Assembly: GCF_015354405.1 (NCBI RefSeq)
Contig: NZ_JADKYP010000002.1
Span: 1-64,000 of the forward strand
Source of the DNA: Nocardia sp. BSTN01
GTDB taxonomy: Bacteria > Actinomycetota > Actinomycetes > Mycobacteriales > Mycobacteriaceae
Direction: 5' to 3'
Length of the DNA stretch: 64,000 bases
In this document: piece by piece, positions 18,294 through 27,457 of the stretch
How the letters are laid out: the number at the start of each line of letters is the position of its first letter
Numbering within the stretch: position 1 is the first letter of the stretch
Made by a program: the position numbers and the translations under genes
The notes under the pieces: generated by a model
What the model was told of the DNA's origin: nothing
Seen by the model: only the letters and a program-made list of their open reading frames with translations
Database searches by the model: none

Positions 18294-18665
18294 GTGGGGA
18301 CTTACCAAGATGGGGCGCTCGACGCGCTCGGGGACCCGACCCGGCGAGCGATCTTCGAACGACTCGGGCGCGGACCCTGCGCGGTCGGCGAACTGGCCGC
18401 CGAACTCCCGGTCAGCCGTCCGGCGGTCTCCCAGCACCTGAAGGTGCTCAAACAGGCGGGGCTGGTACTCGACGAGGCGATCGGCACCCGCCGGATCTAC
18501 CGGCTCGACCCGAACGGCATCGACGCACTGCGCGACTACTTCACCCGGTTCTGGACCACGGCGATGTCGTCGTTCCGCGACCGGGCCGAGGCGGCGGCAC
18601 GCGCCGGACAAGCGCTTTCGATCGAAACACCCAGCGGCACAATCACATCCGAGGAGAAGTCATGA
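18294..18665 (+). CDS. ArsR-family winged-helix regulator
   Basis: 123 residues from GTG 18294. The typical ArsR recognition region is seen: LGDPTRRAIFERLG at the start and PVSRPAVSQHLKVLKQAGLV for the winged helix. No metal-binding cysteine motif of the ELCVCDL type is present, so this is probably of the type that pairs with an SRPBCC/AHSA1 protein and senses an organic ligand. Its stop codon overlaps the start of the next gene by four bases, so the two are translationally coupled. Confidence 0.9.
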   Translation: MGTYQDGALDALGDPTRRAIFERLGRGPCAVGELAAELPVSRPAVSQHLKVLKQAGLVLDEAIGTRRIYRLDPNGIDALRDYFTRFWTTAMSSFRDRAEAAARAGQALSIETPSGTITSEEKS

Positions 18666-19147
18666 CACAGCAAACCAGCGACACCCAGGTCCACGTCGAA
18701 CTCACCGTCGAGGCGCCGATCGACACCGCCTTCGACGTCTTCACCACCGGCATGGACAGCTGGTGGCCCCGTGAACATCACATCGGCGCCGGGCCGCTGG
18801 CGGAAGTGGTGGTCGAACCCCGCGTCGGCGGACGGCTGCTCGGCCGCGAGGCCGACGGCACCGAATGCCCGTGGGGCCGTGTCCTCGTCTGGGACCGTCC
18901 CGGCCACTTCGCCTTCTCCTGGGACATCTCCCTGGACTGGAAATACCAGCCCGACCCGGCGCTGACCAGCCGCGTCGACGTCACCTTCACCCCCGTCGAC
19001 TCCACCCACACGGCCGTCACCCTCGTGCACGGCGACTTCGGCAACCACGGCGAGGGCTGGGAATCCATGCGCGACGCGGTCGGCTCGCCGGGCGGCTGGC
19101 CCGGACTGGCGGACACCTACGCCCGCGCCGCCGCGGCCGCTGCCTGA
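18662..19147 (+). CDS. SRPBCC (AHSA1-like) domain protein coupled to ArsR
   Basis: 161 residues of the SRPBCC/AHSA1 fold: VELTVEAPIDTAFDVFT at the N-terminus, RVGGRLLGREADG in the middle, and VTLVHGDFGNHGEGWESMRD near the end are family landmarks. Such proteins bind hydrophobic ligands in a deep cavity. ArsR-SRPBCC pairs are common in actinobacteria and the partner is thought to act with the regulator or on its ligand. Ligand unknown. A Shine-Dalgarno (GAGGAGAAG) lies within the ArsR gene. Confidence 0.86.
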   Translation: MTQQTSDTQVHVELTVEAPIDTAFDVFTTGMDSWWPREHHIGAGPLAEVVVEPRVGGRLLGREADGTECPWGRVLVWDRPGHFAFSWDISLDWKYQPDPALTSRVDVTFTPVDSTHTAVTLVHGDFGNHGEGWESMRDAVGSPGGWPGLADTYARAAAAAA

Positions 19148-19431
19148 ACTGCTGCGCATAACTCCGCGCCCCACCGCGAACGGCGGCGGCCCCGCCGACG
19201 TGTGGTGAACCGGCTCAGCGCTGAGATGGACCGGACGCGGTCGTGAGGCCCAGGCGGGCGCGACCTGGAAACATCCTGCGGATCGATGCCGTCCGTGCCG
19301 GCATGCATCGACTGCCTCCAGCCGGTCCCGGCGCGCGGTGAACAATGGGCCGTGGCCGGATTCGCGCCCTGTGGTGTATTCGTCCGGCCGCTGTCCCGAT
19401 TCGGGTTGATGTGTGGTGGAGGTTTCTGAGT

Positions 19432-19749
19432 ATGGCCGGAATTTCTTCGGTGCCGACGTCGGCGCTGGCCGCCGGTGGGCTGCTCGGCGGGTTCGCGCTC
19501 GCGCAGGCGACCAAGCAGCGGCAACTCGGTGGGGTGGTCTTCGCCGCGGCTACCGCGGCCGCGGTCCCGCGCTGGCGTGCGGCGGTGGGCACCCCCGGGG
19601 CGGCCGCGCTGACCGGGCTCTCGGTGGGCGCCATGGGCGCCTCGCATCCGCTGGCCAAGAAGATCGGCGCGTGGCCGTCGGTGGCGGTGGTCTCCGGCGC
19701 GGTGGCGATCACCTCGTGGGTGCTCGCTGACCGCCGCGCCGAACGGTAG
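19432..19749 (+). CDS. Small conserved membrane protein
   Basis: 105 residues from ATG 19432, with TGGAGG upstream; a longer reading frame to 19345 lacks a ribosome site. It has an Ala/Gly-rich body with about three hydrophobic segments, the last being VAVVSGAVAITSWVLAD, and a basic end. I do not recognise the family. It is followed by a strong hairpin terminator, which supports it being a real transcription unit. Confidence 0.6.
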   Translation: MAGISSVPTSALAAGGLLGGFALAQATKQRQLGGVVFAAATAAAVPRWRAAVGTPGAAALTGLSVGAMGASHPLAKKIGAWPSVAVVSGAVAITSWVLADRRAER

Positions 19750-19759
19750 AGCCGGCTCG

Positions 19760-19791
19760 CATCTCCGTGCCCGGTGCCGGGCACGGAGATG
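19760..19791 (+). terminator. Hairpin terminator after the small membrane protein gene
   Basis: Perfect arms CATCTCCGTGCCCGG (19760-19774) and CCGGGCACGGAGATG (19777-19791) lie 10 bases after the stop codon. No T-tract follows. It sits between convergent genes and may act in both directions. Confidence 0.7.
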
Positions 19792-19816
19792 CCACTTCGG
19801 TCGGCAGCCGGGCATC

Positions 19817-19853
19817 CAGCTGATCCGCAGGTGCGACACGTGTGGATCAGCTG
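19817..19853. terminator. Second inverted repeat, possible terminator for mshC
   Basis: Ten-base arms CAGCTGATCC (19817-19826) and GGATCAGCTG (19844-19853) flank a 17-base loop, about 80 bases beyond the mshC stop. It could stop transcription coming from the minus strand or be a protein site. Confidence 0.4.
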
Positions 19854-19931
19854 ACCGGCCCGCAGTTCCGATGGCCTGAAACTACATTCGCCGCGAATAT
19901 GCAGCGCGTGCGCCCTGCGCCCAGGCTGCGC

Positions 19932-21170
19932 TCAGAGGGTGACGCCCAGCAGTGCGTCGACCGCGGTGCGGACCAGACCCGGCGCCGCGGTGTCCGGCCC
20001 GCCGTACTCCAGCGCCTGCTGCACCCAGCTGTCCACGGCCGCAAGGGCTTTCGGGGTGTCCAGATCGTCGGCCAGATGCTGACGCAACCGCGCGACCGTG
20101 TCCTCGGCCGCCGGACCCGACGCCAGCGCCGCCGCCTGCCGCCAGCGCACGAGTCGCTGCTGCGCCTGCTCCAGCACCGCATTCGACCACTGCCGATCGG
20201 TGCGGTAGTGGTCGGCGAACAGGCCCAGCCGGATCGCGGACGGATCCACACCCGCGCGCCGCAACTTCGACACGAACACCAAATTGCCCCGCGACTTGGA
20301 CATCTTCTCGCCGTCCAGGCCGATCAGCCCGGCATGTACGTAGTGGCGGGCGAAGCGCCGATGCGACACCAGCGCCTCGGCGTGCGCGGCCGAATACTCG
20401 TGATGCGGATAGATCAGATCGCTGCCGCCGCCCTGAATATCGAATTCGGGGCCGAGCCGGTTCAACGCGATCGCCGCACACTCGATATGCCAGCCCGGAC
20501 GGCCCTCGCCGAACGGCGCCGGCCACGACGGCTCACCCGGCCGCGCCGCCCGCCACAGCAGCGCGTCGATCGGGTCGCGCTTACCCGGGCGCTCCGGATC
20601 GCCGCCGCGTTCGGCGAACAGCCGCTCCATCGTGGACCGGTCGTAGCCCGACTCGTAGCCGAACTGTTCGGTGGCGTCGTGGCGGAAGTAGATGTCGCGG
20701 TATTCGGCGTCGTCGACCACATACGCCGCCCCGGCGGCCAGCAGCTTGTCCACCAGCTCCACGACCTCGCCGACCGATTCGATCGCGCCGATGTAATCGC
20801 GCGGCGGCAGCACCCGCAGCTGCGCCATATCCTCGCGGAACAACTCGATCTCGCCGGTGCCGAGTTCGCGCCAGTCCACCCCGTCGCGTTCGGCCCGCTC
20901 GAACAGCGGATCGTCGACGTCGGTGATGTTCTGCACGTAGTGCACCTGGTGGCCGCCGTCGCGCAGGATCCGGTTGATCAGATCGAAGGCCAGATAGGTC
21001 GCCGCATGCCCCAGATGCGTGGCGTCGTAGGGTGTGATGCCGCAGACGTACATCGTGGCGGTCGCTCCGGGCGACACCGGGCGCACCTGCCGGTCGGCGG
21101 TATCGAACAACCGCAACGGCGGTCCGGATCCGGGGACGGCGGGAACGGAGATTTCGGACCAGGACTGCAT
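19932..21170 (-). CDS. mshC: L-cysteine:1D-myo-inositol 2-amino-2-deoxy-alpha-D-glucopyranoside ligase (mycothiol biosynthesis)
   Basis: 412 residues, the usual MshC length. It joins cysteine to GlcN-inositol with ATP in the third step of mycothiol synthesis. The class I synthetase signature is THLGHA after the zinc cysteine in [10 protein letters not shown]; further zinc ligands are in HIECAAIAL and HHEYSAAH, and KMSKSRGN closes the ATP site. It is shorter than cysteinyl-tRNA synthetase and lacks the anticodon-binding end, and the start [10 protein letters not shown] is typical of MshC. It ends the conserved block histidine phosphatase, DUF3090, SCO1664-family, mshC. Confidence 0.96.
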   Translation of the reverse strand: MQSWSEISVPAVPGSGPPLRLFDTADRQVRPVSPGATATMYVCGITPYDATHLGHAATYLAFDLINRILRDGGHQVHYVQNITDVDDPLFERAERDGVDWRELGTGEIELFREDMAQLRVLPPRDYIGAIESVGEVVELVDKLLAAGAAYVVDDAEYRDIYFRHDATEQFGYESGYDRSTMERLFAERGGDPERPGKRDPIDALLWRAARPGEPSWPAPFGEGRPGWHIECAAIALNRLGPEFDIQGGGSDLIYPHHEYSAAHAEALVSHRRFARHYVHAGLIGLDGEKMSKSRGNLVFVSKLRRAGVDPSAIRLGLFADHYRTDRQWSNAVLEQAQQRLVRWRQAAALASGPAAEDTVARLRQHLADDLDTPKALAAVDSWVQQALEYGGPDTAAPGLVRTAVDALLGVTL

Positions 21171-21359
21171 GATTCGAGGGTAAGGGTCCGGGCGGGCACC
21201 TCGCCCGCCGACCCCGGCAACCGGGCCCGTCGCGGGGTGTTCGCCACCACATCCGACCTCGGCCGAGGCGAGCGATCCGGCGAAGTCAACCGTTGCGCGC
21301 CGCGCGCACCGAATGCGGCCCGCACGTCGGCGGATCGACGCGACCGGGCTCGCCGAGGA

Positions 21360-22202
21360 TCAGAACGCCGGCCAAGGAATGGGGCGAGAGCTGATCGGTT
21401 GCGGCAGCACCGGATCGTTCAGCAGCTCACGTGCCCGCGCCTCGAGGGCCTCGATCTCGTCGTCGGTGATGTGCTCGGCCAGCGCCGCCCCGATCGGACC
21501 CGGGAGCCGGTCGGCGAATTCGGCGATATCGCCGAGCAGTTCCTCTCCCACCGGTTCTCCCGCCCAGCCCCACAGCACCGTGCGCAATTTCGGTTCGCTG
21601 TGCAGGCAGATGCCGTGGTCGACACCGTAGACGCCGCCGTCCACGCCCTCCAGGGCATGCCCGCCCTTGCGGTCGGCATTGTTGAGCAACACGTCCAGCA
21701 CCGCCATCCGGCGCAGCCGCGGATCGTCGGCATGAACCAGCGACACCCGCGCACCCGTGCCGTCCACCGCCCGCAGCACCTCGCGGAATCCGGCGGGCAC
21801 CGCACCGGCGGGCACCAGATCCACCAGATCCAGGCGCTGCGGCGCCGACTCACCCGGGTCGACGGTCTCGATCCAGCGCTGCACCATGCCGGGGCCCAGC
21901 GGTCCCTCCCGCAGGATCGTCTCCGGAATCACCGACCAGCCCAGCGCCGCCGATACCAGATACGAGGCCACCTCACGTCCGGCCAGCGTGCCGTCGGGAA
22001 AATCCCACAGCGGCCGCTCACCGCGGACCGGCTTGTAGACCACCCGCAGCGGTTCCCCGCCTCCGTCGACCGCTGGAGCGTCGATCTCGCAGACCAGGGT
22101 CAGGTTGCTGGCCGTGGTCACCCGCCCGATGATCGACAATTCACCGCTGTAGAGGCCGTCGCGGGCCGCGCCCTCGTCTGCGGCCGCCGCGCGCGTGGTC
22201 AC
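21360..22202 (-). CDS. SCO1664-family protein (PI3/4-kinase-like fold)
   Basis: 280 residues. Landmarks are YKPVRGERPLWDFPDGTLA (ATP-site lysine), a catalytic-loop-like LNNADRKGGH and YGVDHGICLH, giving the layout of a divergent lipid-kinase or HipA-like fold. Members are conserved in actinobacteria beside DUF3090 and mshC, and their substrate is unknown. The gene starts 6 bases after the DUF3090 stop, so the two are co-transcribed. About 190 bases separate it from mshC. Confidence 0.88.
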   Translation of the reverse strand: MTTRAAAADEGAARDGLYSGELSIIGRVTTASNLTLVCEIDAPAVDGGGEPLRVVYKPVRGERPLWDFPDGTLAGREVASYLVSAALGWSVIPETILREGPLGPGMVQRWIETVDPGESAPQRLDLVDLVPAGAVPAGFREVLRAVDGTGARVSLVHADDPRLRRMAVLDVLLNNADRKGGHALEGVDGGVYGVDHGICLHSEPKLRTVLWGWAGEPVGEELLGDIAEFADRLPGPIGAALAEHITDDEIEALEARARELLNDPVLPQPISSRPIPWPAF

Positions 22203-22208
22203 CGGTCC

Positions 22209-22793
22209 TCAGTCCTCCAGATCGGTCGCGCCGAAGATGTCGCCGCGCTTGTAACCGTTGGTGCGCACACACATGTGCCCCTTGGGCGAGAGCGGTTCCC
22301 CGCACAGCGGGCAGGGCGGGCGCCCCGCCGCGATCACCTTCGCCGACCGCAACGCGAACTCGCGGGCCTGCTCCGGGGTCAGGAACACCCGCACCGCGTC
22401 GGGACCCTCCTCGGTGTCGTCGAGCACCACCGATTCGTCGACCTCGGTCTCGGTGATCGCCAGCAGTTCCACCACCACCGCGCCGGCGTCGGCGTCCCAG
22501 CCCAAACCCATTGTCCCGACCCGGAATTCGGTGTCGATCGGCATCTGGAGCGGAGCCGTGTCATTGACGTCCTCGGCCTGCGGTGGCACCGTCGCGCCGA
22601 ACCGCCGGGCCACCTCGTCCAGGAGCAGGCCCATCCGATCGGCGAGAACCTTCACCTGCTGCTTCTCGAGCAGCACGCTCACCACGCGGGGCTCCTGCAC
22701 GGCCTGTAGATAGAAGGCGCGATCCCCTGGCTCACCGACGGTTCCGGCGACGAAACGGTCGGGGGTGCGAAACACATGGATTGCTCGGGCCAT
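22209..22793 (-). CDS. DUF3090 family protein with C-terminal zinc ribbon
   Basis: 194 residues from ATG 22793, chosen because AGGAGG lies five bases upstream; a GTG six bases earlier is possible. The start ARAIHVFRTPDRFVAGTVG and the C-terminal zinc ribbon CPLCGEPLSPKGHMC are family hallmarks. It is conserved next to a histidine phosphatase and an SCO1664-family protein; the function is unknown. Synteny is the main clue, and points to a shared but uncharacterised role near mycothiol genes. Confidence 0.9.
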   Translation of the reverse strand: MARAIHVFRTPDRFVAGTVGEPGDRAFYLQAVQEPRVVSVLLEKQQVKVLADRMGLLLDEVARRFGATVPPQAEDVNDTAPLQMPIDTEFRVGTMGLGWDADAGAVVVELLAITETEVDESVVLDDTEEGPDAVRVFLTPEQAREFALRSAKVIAAGRPPCPLCGEPLSPKGHMCVRTNGYKRGDIFGATDLED

Positions 22794-22817
22794 CTGCACC
22801 TCCTGAAACCGACTGCA

Positions 22818-23567
22818 TCACTGATTACGCTCGTTCCCCGAATCGGGGGGATCCGCAATATTCCCATTATCCGCCCGCGACGCGGCGCCCACCTCACCGC
22901 CGGGTACGGGCCCGGCCCGCTGCTCGGACGGTTGTGCGACCGCCGCCAGCGCCGACAGGTCCGAACCGGTGTCGTTGACCCGCCACACGTAGGGGGCGGC
23001 CGGGGTGTAGCGCACGACGCTGATCGAGGCCGGTTCCACCACGATGCGCTGGAACCCGTCGAGATGGATGCCGAACGCGTCGGCCAGCAGCGACTTGATC
23101 ACATCCCCGTGCGTGCAGGCCACCCACAGCACGTCGCGGCCGTGGCGTCCGGCCAACTCGGCGTCGATCGCCCGCACCGCGGCCACCGCCCGGTACTGCA
23201 CCTGGGCCAGGCCCTCACCGCCGGGGAACACCGCACCCGAGGCGTGCTGCTGCACGACCTTCCACAGCGGTTCCTTGACCAGCTCCGACAGCAGGCGACC
23301 GGTCCACTCGCCGTAGTCGACCTCGAGCAGGCGCTCGTCGGGTTCGGGTTCGAGGCCGAGTTTGTCGGCCAGCGGCGAGACCGTGCGCGTGCAGCGCAGC
23401 AGCGGGGAGTGCACGATGTGCTCGATCGGTAACGGTGCCAGGCGTTCTGCCACCGCCAGTGCCTGGTCGGTGCCGCGCTCGGTGAGCTCGACGCCCGGGC
23501 TGCGGCCGGCCAGCGTGCGCGCGGTGTTGGAGGTCGACACCCCGTGCCGCAGCAGGATCACCGTCAT
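22818..23567 (-). CDS. Histidine phosphatase (phosphoglycerate mutase-like) family protein
   Basis: 249 residues. LLRHGVSTSN at the N-terminus carries the phosphorylated histidine, LLEVDYGEWTG and VACTHGDVIKSLL give the second histidine. This is the branch conserved beside DUF3090 in actinobacteria. A small phosphomonoester substrate is expected but unknown. The tail after residue 215 is Ser/Ala/Glu-rich and probably disordered. It is the first gene of the four-gene block ending in mshC. Confidence 0.9.
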   Translation of the reverse strand: MTVILLRHGVSTSNTARTLAGRSPGVELTERGTDQALAVAERLAPLPIEHIVHSPLLRCTRTVSPLADKLGLEPEPDERLLEVDYGEWTGRLLSELVKEPLWKVVQQHASGAVFPGGEGLAQVQYRAVAAVRAIDAELAGRHGRDVLWVACTHGDVIKSLLADAFGIHLDGFQRIVVEPASISVVRYTPAAPYVWRVNDTGSDLSALAAVAQPSEQRAGPVPGGEVGAASRADNGNIADPPDSGNERNQ

Positions 23568-23836
23568 GGGACCAGACTAGGCGATCACCGCCGCCGCGCT
23601 CGCGCCGTCACCGGCCCGCGACCTCGCACGCAGCGCCCGGCGATGCGGAACCCGCTGGTATGCAACCTGTTTCGCTGTCGGAGGAATCGGCGTCCGGGAT
23701 CCGGGCCGGCCTCCCCGCACCGGCGGGCGCTGTGGTGCGCCTCGCATCTTCCGGCGGTTCGCGAGTGGTATCCGTTTCCGGGACCGGTTGTGGCCCTAGG
23801 CTCGGACACTGTGACGAGAGCTGGGGCGGTGTGGTG

Positions 23837-24799
23837 ATGGAACAGCGGGCGGTGGGTCGTAGTGGCCTGCGGGTATCGCGGATGGGGCTGGCCACCCACA
23901 CCTGGGGCCGGGAAACCGATGCCGAGGACGCGGCAGCGCAGCTGGTGGCCTTCGTGGAGGCCGGCGGGACGCTGGTCGACACCTCACCGGTGTATCAGGG
24001 CGGGGCCGCCCAACGCATGCTCGGTGAGCTCGTGGGTGAGCTGGTGCCGCGCGACGACCTGGTGATCAGCGGATGCGCGGGCCTGGTGCCGGTGCCCGGC
24101 GTCACCGATCCCGACGGCGGGCCCGCGGCGGGCATCCACTGGAGTGTGGACGCCTCGCGCCGCACCCTGATGCGTCAACTCGACCGCACCCTCGCCGAAC
24201 TGGGCACCAACTACCTCGACATCTGGAGTGTCGCGGCTTGGGATCGGCACACCCCGCTCGACGAGATCGCGGCCACTCTCGACCACGCCGTGCGCTCGGG
24301 CAAGGTGCGCTACGCGGGTGCGCGCGGCCTCAGCGCGTGGCAGCTGGCGACCCTGGCCTCGGCCGCCCCGATCGTCGCCGCGCAGTCGCCCTATTCGCTG
24401 CTGGCACGGGGCGCGGAAAGTGAACTGCTGCCGGCGGCCGGACACCACGGCGTCGGATTGATCGCGGCCTCGCCGCTGGCCGGTGGCATCCTCACCGGCA
24501 AATACCGCGACGGTGTGCCCGCCGACTCGCGCGGCGCCGACGAGGCGACCGCCGCCGAGATCCGCGACCGCCTCGACGAACACGCCACCCGGGTCGTGGA
24601 CGCGGTGGTCACCGCCGCCGACGGACTGGGCACCTCACCGCTCGCGGTGGCGGCGGCCTGGCTGCGCGACCGGCCCGGCGTCGCGTCGATGATCGTCGGC
24701 GCCCGCGATATCGGCCAGCTCACCGGCGTCCTCGCCGCCGAAACGCTGGAACTTCCGCGCGCGATCGCGGCCGCCCTCGACGACGTCAGCGGCATCTGA
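23837..24799 (+). CDS. Aldo/keto reductase-fold protein with altered catalytic tetrad
   Basis: 320 residues from ATG 23837. The frame runs 59 codons further up, but that part is not AKR-like. The fold is clear: GRSGLRVSRMGLATHTWG, DTSPVYQGG (tetrad Asp and Tyr kept), GKVRYAGARGLSAWQL and a C-terminal MIVGARDIGQL NADPH-binding region. However the tetrad lysine position, normally ATKVG, reads ISGCAG, and the histidine position, normally LLHRWD-like, reads SVAAWD. Two of four catalytic residues therefore appear lost, so it may not be a classic reductase. It stands next to the histidine phosphatase gene, divergent. Confidence 0.8.
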   Translation: MEQRAVGRSGLRVSRMGLATHTWGRETDAEDAAAQLVAFVEAGGTLVDTSPVYQGGAAQRMLGELVGELVPRDDLVISGCAGLVPVPGVTDPDGGPAAGIHWSVDASRRTLMRQLDRTLAELGTNYLDIWSVAAWDRHTPLDEIAATLDHAVRSGKVRYAGARGLSAWQLATLASAAPIVAAQSPYSLLARGAESELLPAAGHHGVGLIAASPLAGGILTGKYRDGVPADSRGADEATAAEIRDRLDEHATRVVDAVVTAADGLGTSPLAVAAAWLRDRPGVASMIVGARDIGQLTGVLAAETLELPRAIAAALDDVSGI

Positions 24800-24858
24800 C
24801 CGGCCGGGCCGGCGGATCGTGCGGGGACAGGGCGATGACAACCCGTTCGCGCGACCAC

Positions 24859-24871
24859 TTAGGCTTGCCTA
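24859..24871. promoter_or_regulatory. IdeR/DtxR-like iron box half-palindrome
   Basis: TTAGGCTTGCCTA contains the perfect inverted repeat TAGGC-TT-GCCTA and matches the right two-thirds of the actinobacterial iron-box consensus. It lies 139 bases upstream of the preferred start of the heme/siderophore ABC operon. It implies repression by IdeR when iron is plentiful. Confidence 0.55.
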
Positions 24872-25010
24872 CATGAGGTGTCTCGACGTCCGATCGGCCC
24901 GCGCCGCCTCCGCCGCACCGGCGGGGCCCACCGGGACGCGCGATGCGGCAGCGCCGGCGCTGCGGGCGGCGAAGACCGCGCAGAACCGTTCGGCATCACC
25001 GGAGCCGGGT

Positions 25011-26036
25011 GTGTGGCGGCGGCCGGCCGGCACCCGGTGGTTGCTCCTGGTGCTCGGGGTCGTGCTCCTCGCCGGAGTCACCACCGCGTGCGGCGGCACC
25101 GGCACCTCGGGCGGGCAGCAGGGCGCGGCCACCGCCACCCTCGCGAATCTGGATCCGACGCCGATCGGCCCCGCGCCGACACCGGCGCTGCCGGTCACGG
25201 TGCACTCGTTCGACGGCGCCGAGGTCACCGTCACCTCCGTGGAACGGATCGTGGCCGTCGACCGCTACGGCACCCTCGCCCAGACCGTGTGGGCGCTGGG
25301 TTTGGGTTCGAAACTGGTGGGCCGGTCGACGTCGGCGTCCTTCCCCGCGGTGCGTGATGTGCCCAACGTCGCGGGCGGCAACGGCAGCATCAACATCGAA
25401 GCCGTTGCCGCGCAACGGCCCACGGTCTTCCTCACCGACACCACCAGCGCCACCCCCACCATGCGTGATCAGCTGCGTGCGCTGGGCATCACGGTCGTCT
25501 ACTTCGATCCGCAGCGCACCATCGACGGTGTCGGCCCGCAGATCCGGTCGGTCGCCGACGCGCTGGGCGTCCACGACCAAGGGGTGAAACTGGCCGACCG
25601 CACCCACGCCGAAATCACCGCCGCCACGGCCGCGGTGCCGAAACACCAGCCGCCGTTGAAGATCGGATTCGTGTATCTGCGCAGCACCGCGATCACCATG
25701 CTCGCCGGGCCCGGCTCGGGCGCCGATTCGCTGGTCACCGCGTTGGGCGGCGTCGACGCCGGAACCGCGGCGGGACTGACCGAACCGTTCACCACCATCA
25801 CCAGTGAGGCGATGATCAGTGCCGCGCCGGATGTGCTGCTGGTGATGTCGGACGGGCTGAAATCGGTCGGTGGCGTCGACGGCCTGGAGAAGGTGCCCGG
25901 TGTCGCGCAGACGCCGGCCGGTCGCAATCACCGCATCGTCGACATGTCCGATGCGGTGTTGCTCAGCTTCGGACCCGAGACCGGTCACGTGCTCGAAGCG
26001 CTGTCGAAGGCCGTCTACGGCGCCCAGCCCGCATGA
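25011..26036 (+). CDS. Heme/siderophore ABC transporter substrate-binding lipoprotein (HmuT-like)
   Basis: 341 residues from GTG 25011. I prefer this start because GGAG lies six bases upstream and it gives a normal lipoprotein leader (WRRPAGTRWLLLVLGVVLLAG, then TTAC). The ATG at 24873 would add 46 residues before the leader and sits 2 bases from the iron box. The mature part has the FecB/HmuT form: VERIVAVDRYGTLAQTVWALG, a helical linker, and LSFGPETGHVLEALSKAVYG at the end. It captures heme or a ferric chelate outside the membrane. The permease gene overlaps its stop by four bases. Confidence 0.86.
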   Translation: MWRRPAGTRWLLLVLGVVLLAGVTTACGGTGTSGGQQGAATATLANLDPTPIGPAPTPALPVTVHSFDGAEVTVTSVERIVAVDRYGTLAQTVWALGLGSKLVGRSTSASFPAVRDVPNVAGGNGSINIEAVAAQRPTVFLTDTTSATPTMRDQLRALGITVVYFDPQRTIDGVGPQIRSVADALGVHDQGVKLADRTHAEITAATAAVPKHQPPLKIGFVYLRSTAITMLAGPGSGADSLVTALGGVDAGTAAGLTEPFTTITSEAMISAAPDVLLVMSDGLKSVGGVDGLEKVPGVAQTPAGRNHRIVDMSDAVLLSFGPETGHVLEALSKAVYGAQPA

Positions 26037-27457
26037 CCCCCGGCGATTCGCCCGGCGAGGAGTCCGCCGATTCCCGTCTTCGGCCCACGGCGTCGAATCC
26101 GGAACCGCCCACAGAATCGGTTGGGGCGCAAGAGGTTTCGACCGGATCGGGTGAGAGTGGCGCGCACGACCCGGGGCGCGCGGGCGCAGCCGAGCACGAT
26201 ACGAACAGCGGCGAAGATGCCGAACGATCGGGCCCAGCTCTTGCGCGGGGCTCGGGGATCGGTGCCGATGTGGCGTCGAGTGCGGAACGGACTGCCGCGC
26301 ACTCGGCGCGTCCACGAACTGCGACCGGGTCGAATACCGCTGCGGAGCCGCTGATTTCGGCGCCTCCGAGTCCAGACGGTCCCGCTGCCGCGGAAGCGGT
26401 CGTCGGTCCGCGCGCACCGCGTCGCTGGTCCCGCATCACCGTCGTCTTCGCGGTCTCGATCGCCTTGCTGGTGATCCTGGCGCTGATCTCGGCCGCTGTC
26501 GGACAGGTTCCCACGACCCCGCTCGAGGTGGCCGGCAGTGTGCTGCACCGGATCGGGCTGGATTGGGGTCCGATGCCGCACCACCCCGCCGGTGAGGTCA
26601 CACTGTGGGAGGTCCGGTTCCCGCGCGTGGTGCTGGCGATGCTGGTCGGTGCGGCGTTGGCGACCGCCGGTGCGCTGCTGCAGGGGGTGTTCGCCAATCC
26701 CCTCGCCGAACCCGGCGTGATCGGTGTGTCCGCGGGTGCGGCCGTCGGTGCCGGTGTGGTGATCGTGGTCGGTGGCGCGTTCGCGGCGGCCTGGTCGGTC
26801 GCCGGTGGCGCCTTCGTCGCCGGACTCGGGACCACGCTGGCGGTGTATCTGCTGTCGCGTTCGGGCGGGCGCACCGAAACCGTGACGCTGGTGCTGACCG
26901 GTGTCGCGGTCAACGCATTCGCCGGCGGTCTGATGTCGTTTCTGCTGTTCACCGCCTCCCCCGCCGCCCGCGATCAGATCGTGTTCTGGCAGATGGGCAG
27001 CCTGAACGGCGCCACCTGGCAGGCGGTGGCCGTGGTCGCGCCGCTGGCCGCGGTGGGCGTGGCGGCGGCGGTCGTGATGGCTCCGCGCCTGGATCTGCTC
27101 GCTCTCGGGGAATCGGCGGCGCGCCACCTCGGTGTCGACGTGGAACGATTGCGGCGCAACGTGATCGTCGTCGTCGCGATCCTGGCCACCGCCGGGGTGG
27201 CCTTCACCGGCATCATCCTGTTCGTCGGACTGATCGTCCCGCATGTGGTGCGCATGCTCGTCGGTCCCGCGCACCGGGTGCTGATCCCGCTGTCGGCGAT
27301 TCTCGGCGCGGTGGTGCTGCTGGCCGCCGACATCGGCGCCCGCACCCTGGTCCACAACGCCGATCTGCCCTTGGGCATGCTGACCTCGCTGGTCGGCGGG
27401 CCGTTCTTCTTCTGGCTGCTGCGGCGCACCCGCGCCCGATCGGGAGGCTGGGCATGA
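26033..27457 (+). CDS. FecCD-family ABC permease (HmuU-like) with a long disordered N-terminus
   Basis: 474 residues, about 120 more than the usual 330-360. The extra N-terminus (residues 1-128) is Glu/Ser/Pro-rich with no hydrophobic stretch, and its codon use is less GC-biased at third positions than in the core. The core has about ten helices with RFPRVVLAMLVGAALATAGA, GVFANPLAEPGVIGVSAGA and GLIVPHVVRMLVGPAH, the last being the ATPase-coupling loop. It forms the membrane channel with the lipoprotein before it and the ATPase after it; both junctions overlap by four bases. Confidence 0.88.
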   Translation: MTPGDSPGEESADSRLRPTASNPEPPTESVGAQEVSTGSGESGAHDPGRAGAAEHDTNSGEDAERSGPALARGSGIGADVASSAERTAAHSARPRTATGSNTAAEPLISAPPSPDGPAAAEAVVGPRAPRRWSRITVVFAVSIALLVILALISAAVGQVPTTPLEVAGSVLHRIGLDWGPMPHHPAGEVTLWEVRFPRVVLAMLVGAALATAGALLQGVFANPLAEPGVIGVSAGAAVGAGVVIVVGGAFAAAWSVAGGAFVAGLGTTLAVYLLSRSGGRTETVTLVLTGVAVNAFAGGLMSFLLFTASPAARDQIVFWQMGSLNGATWQAVAVVAPLAAVGVAAAVVMAPRLDLLALGESAARHLGVDVERLRRNVIVVVAILATAGVAFTGIILFVGLIVPHVVRMLVGPAHRVLIPLSAILGAVVLLAADIGARTLVHNADLPLGMLTSLVGGPFFFWLLRRTRARSGGWA

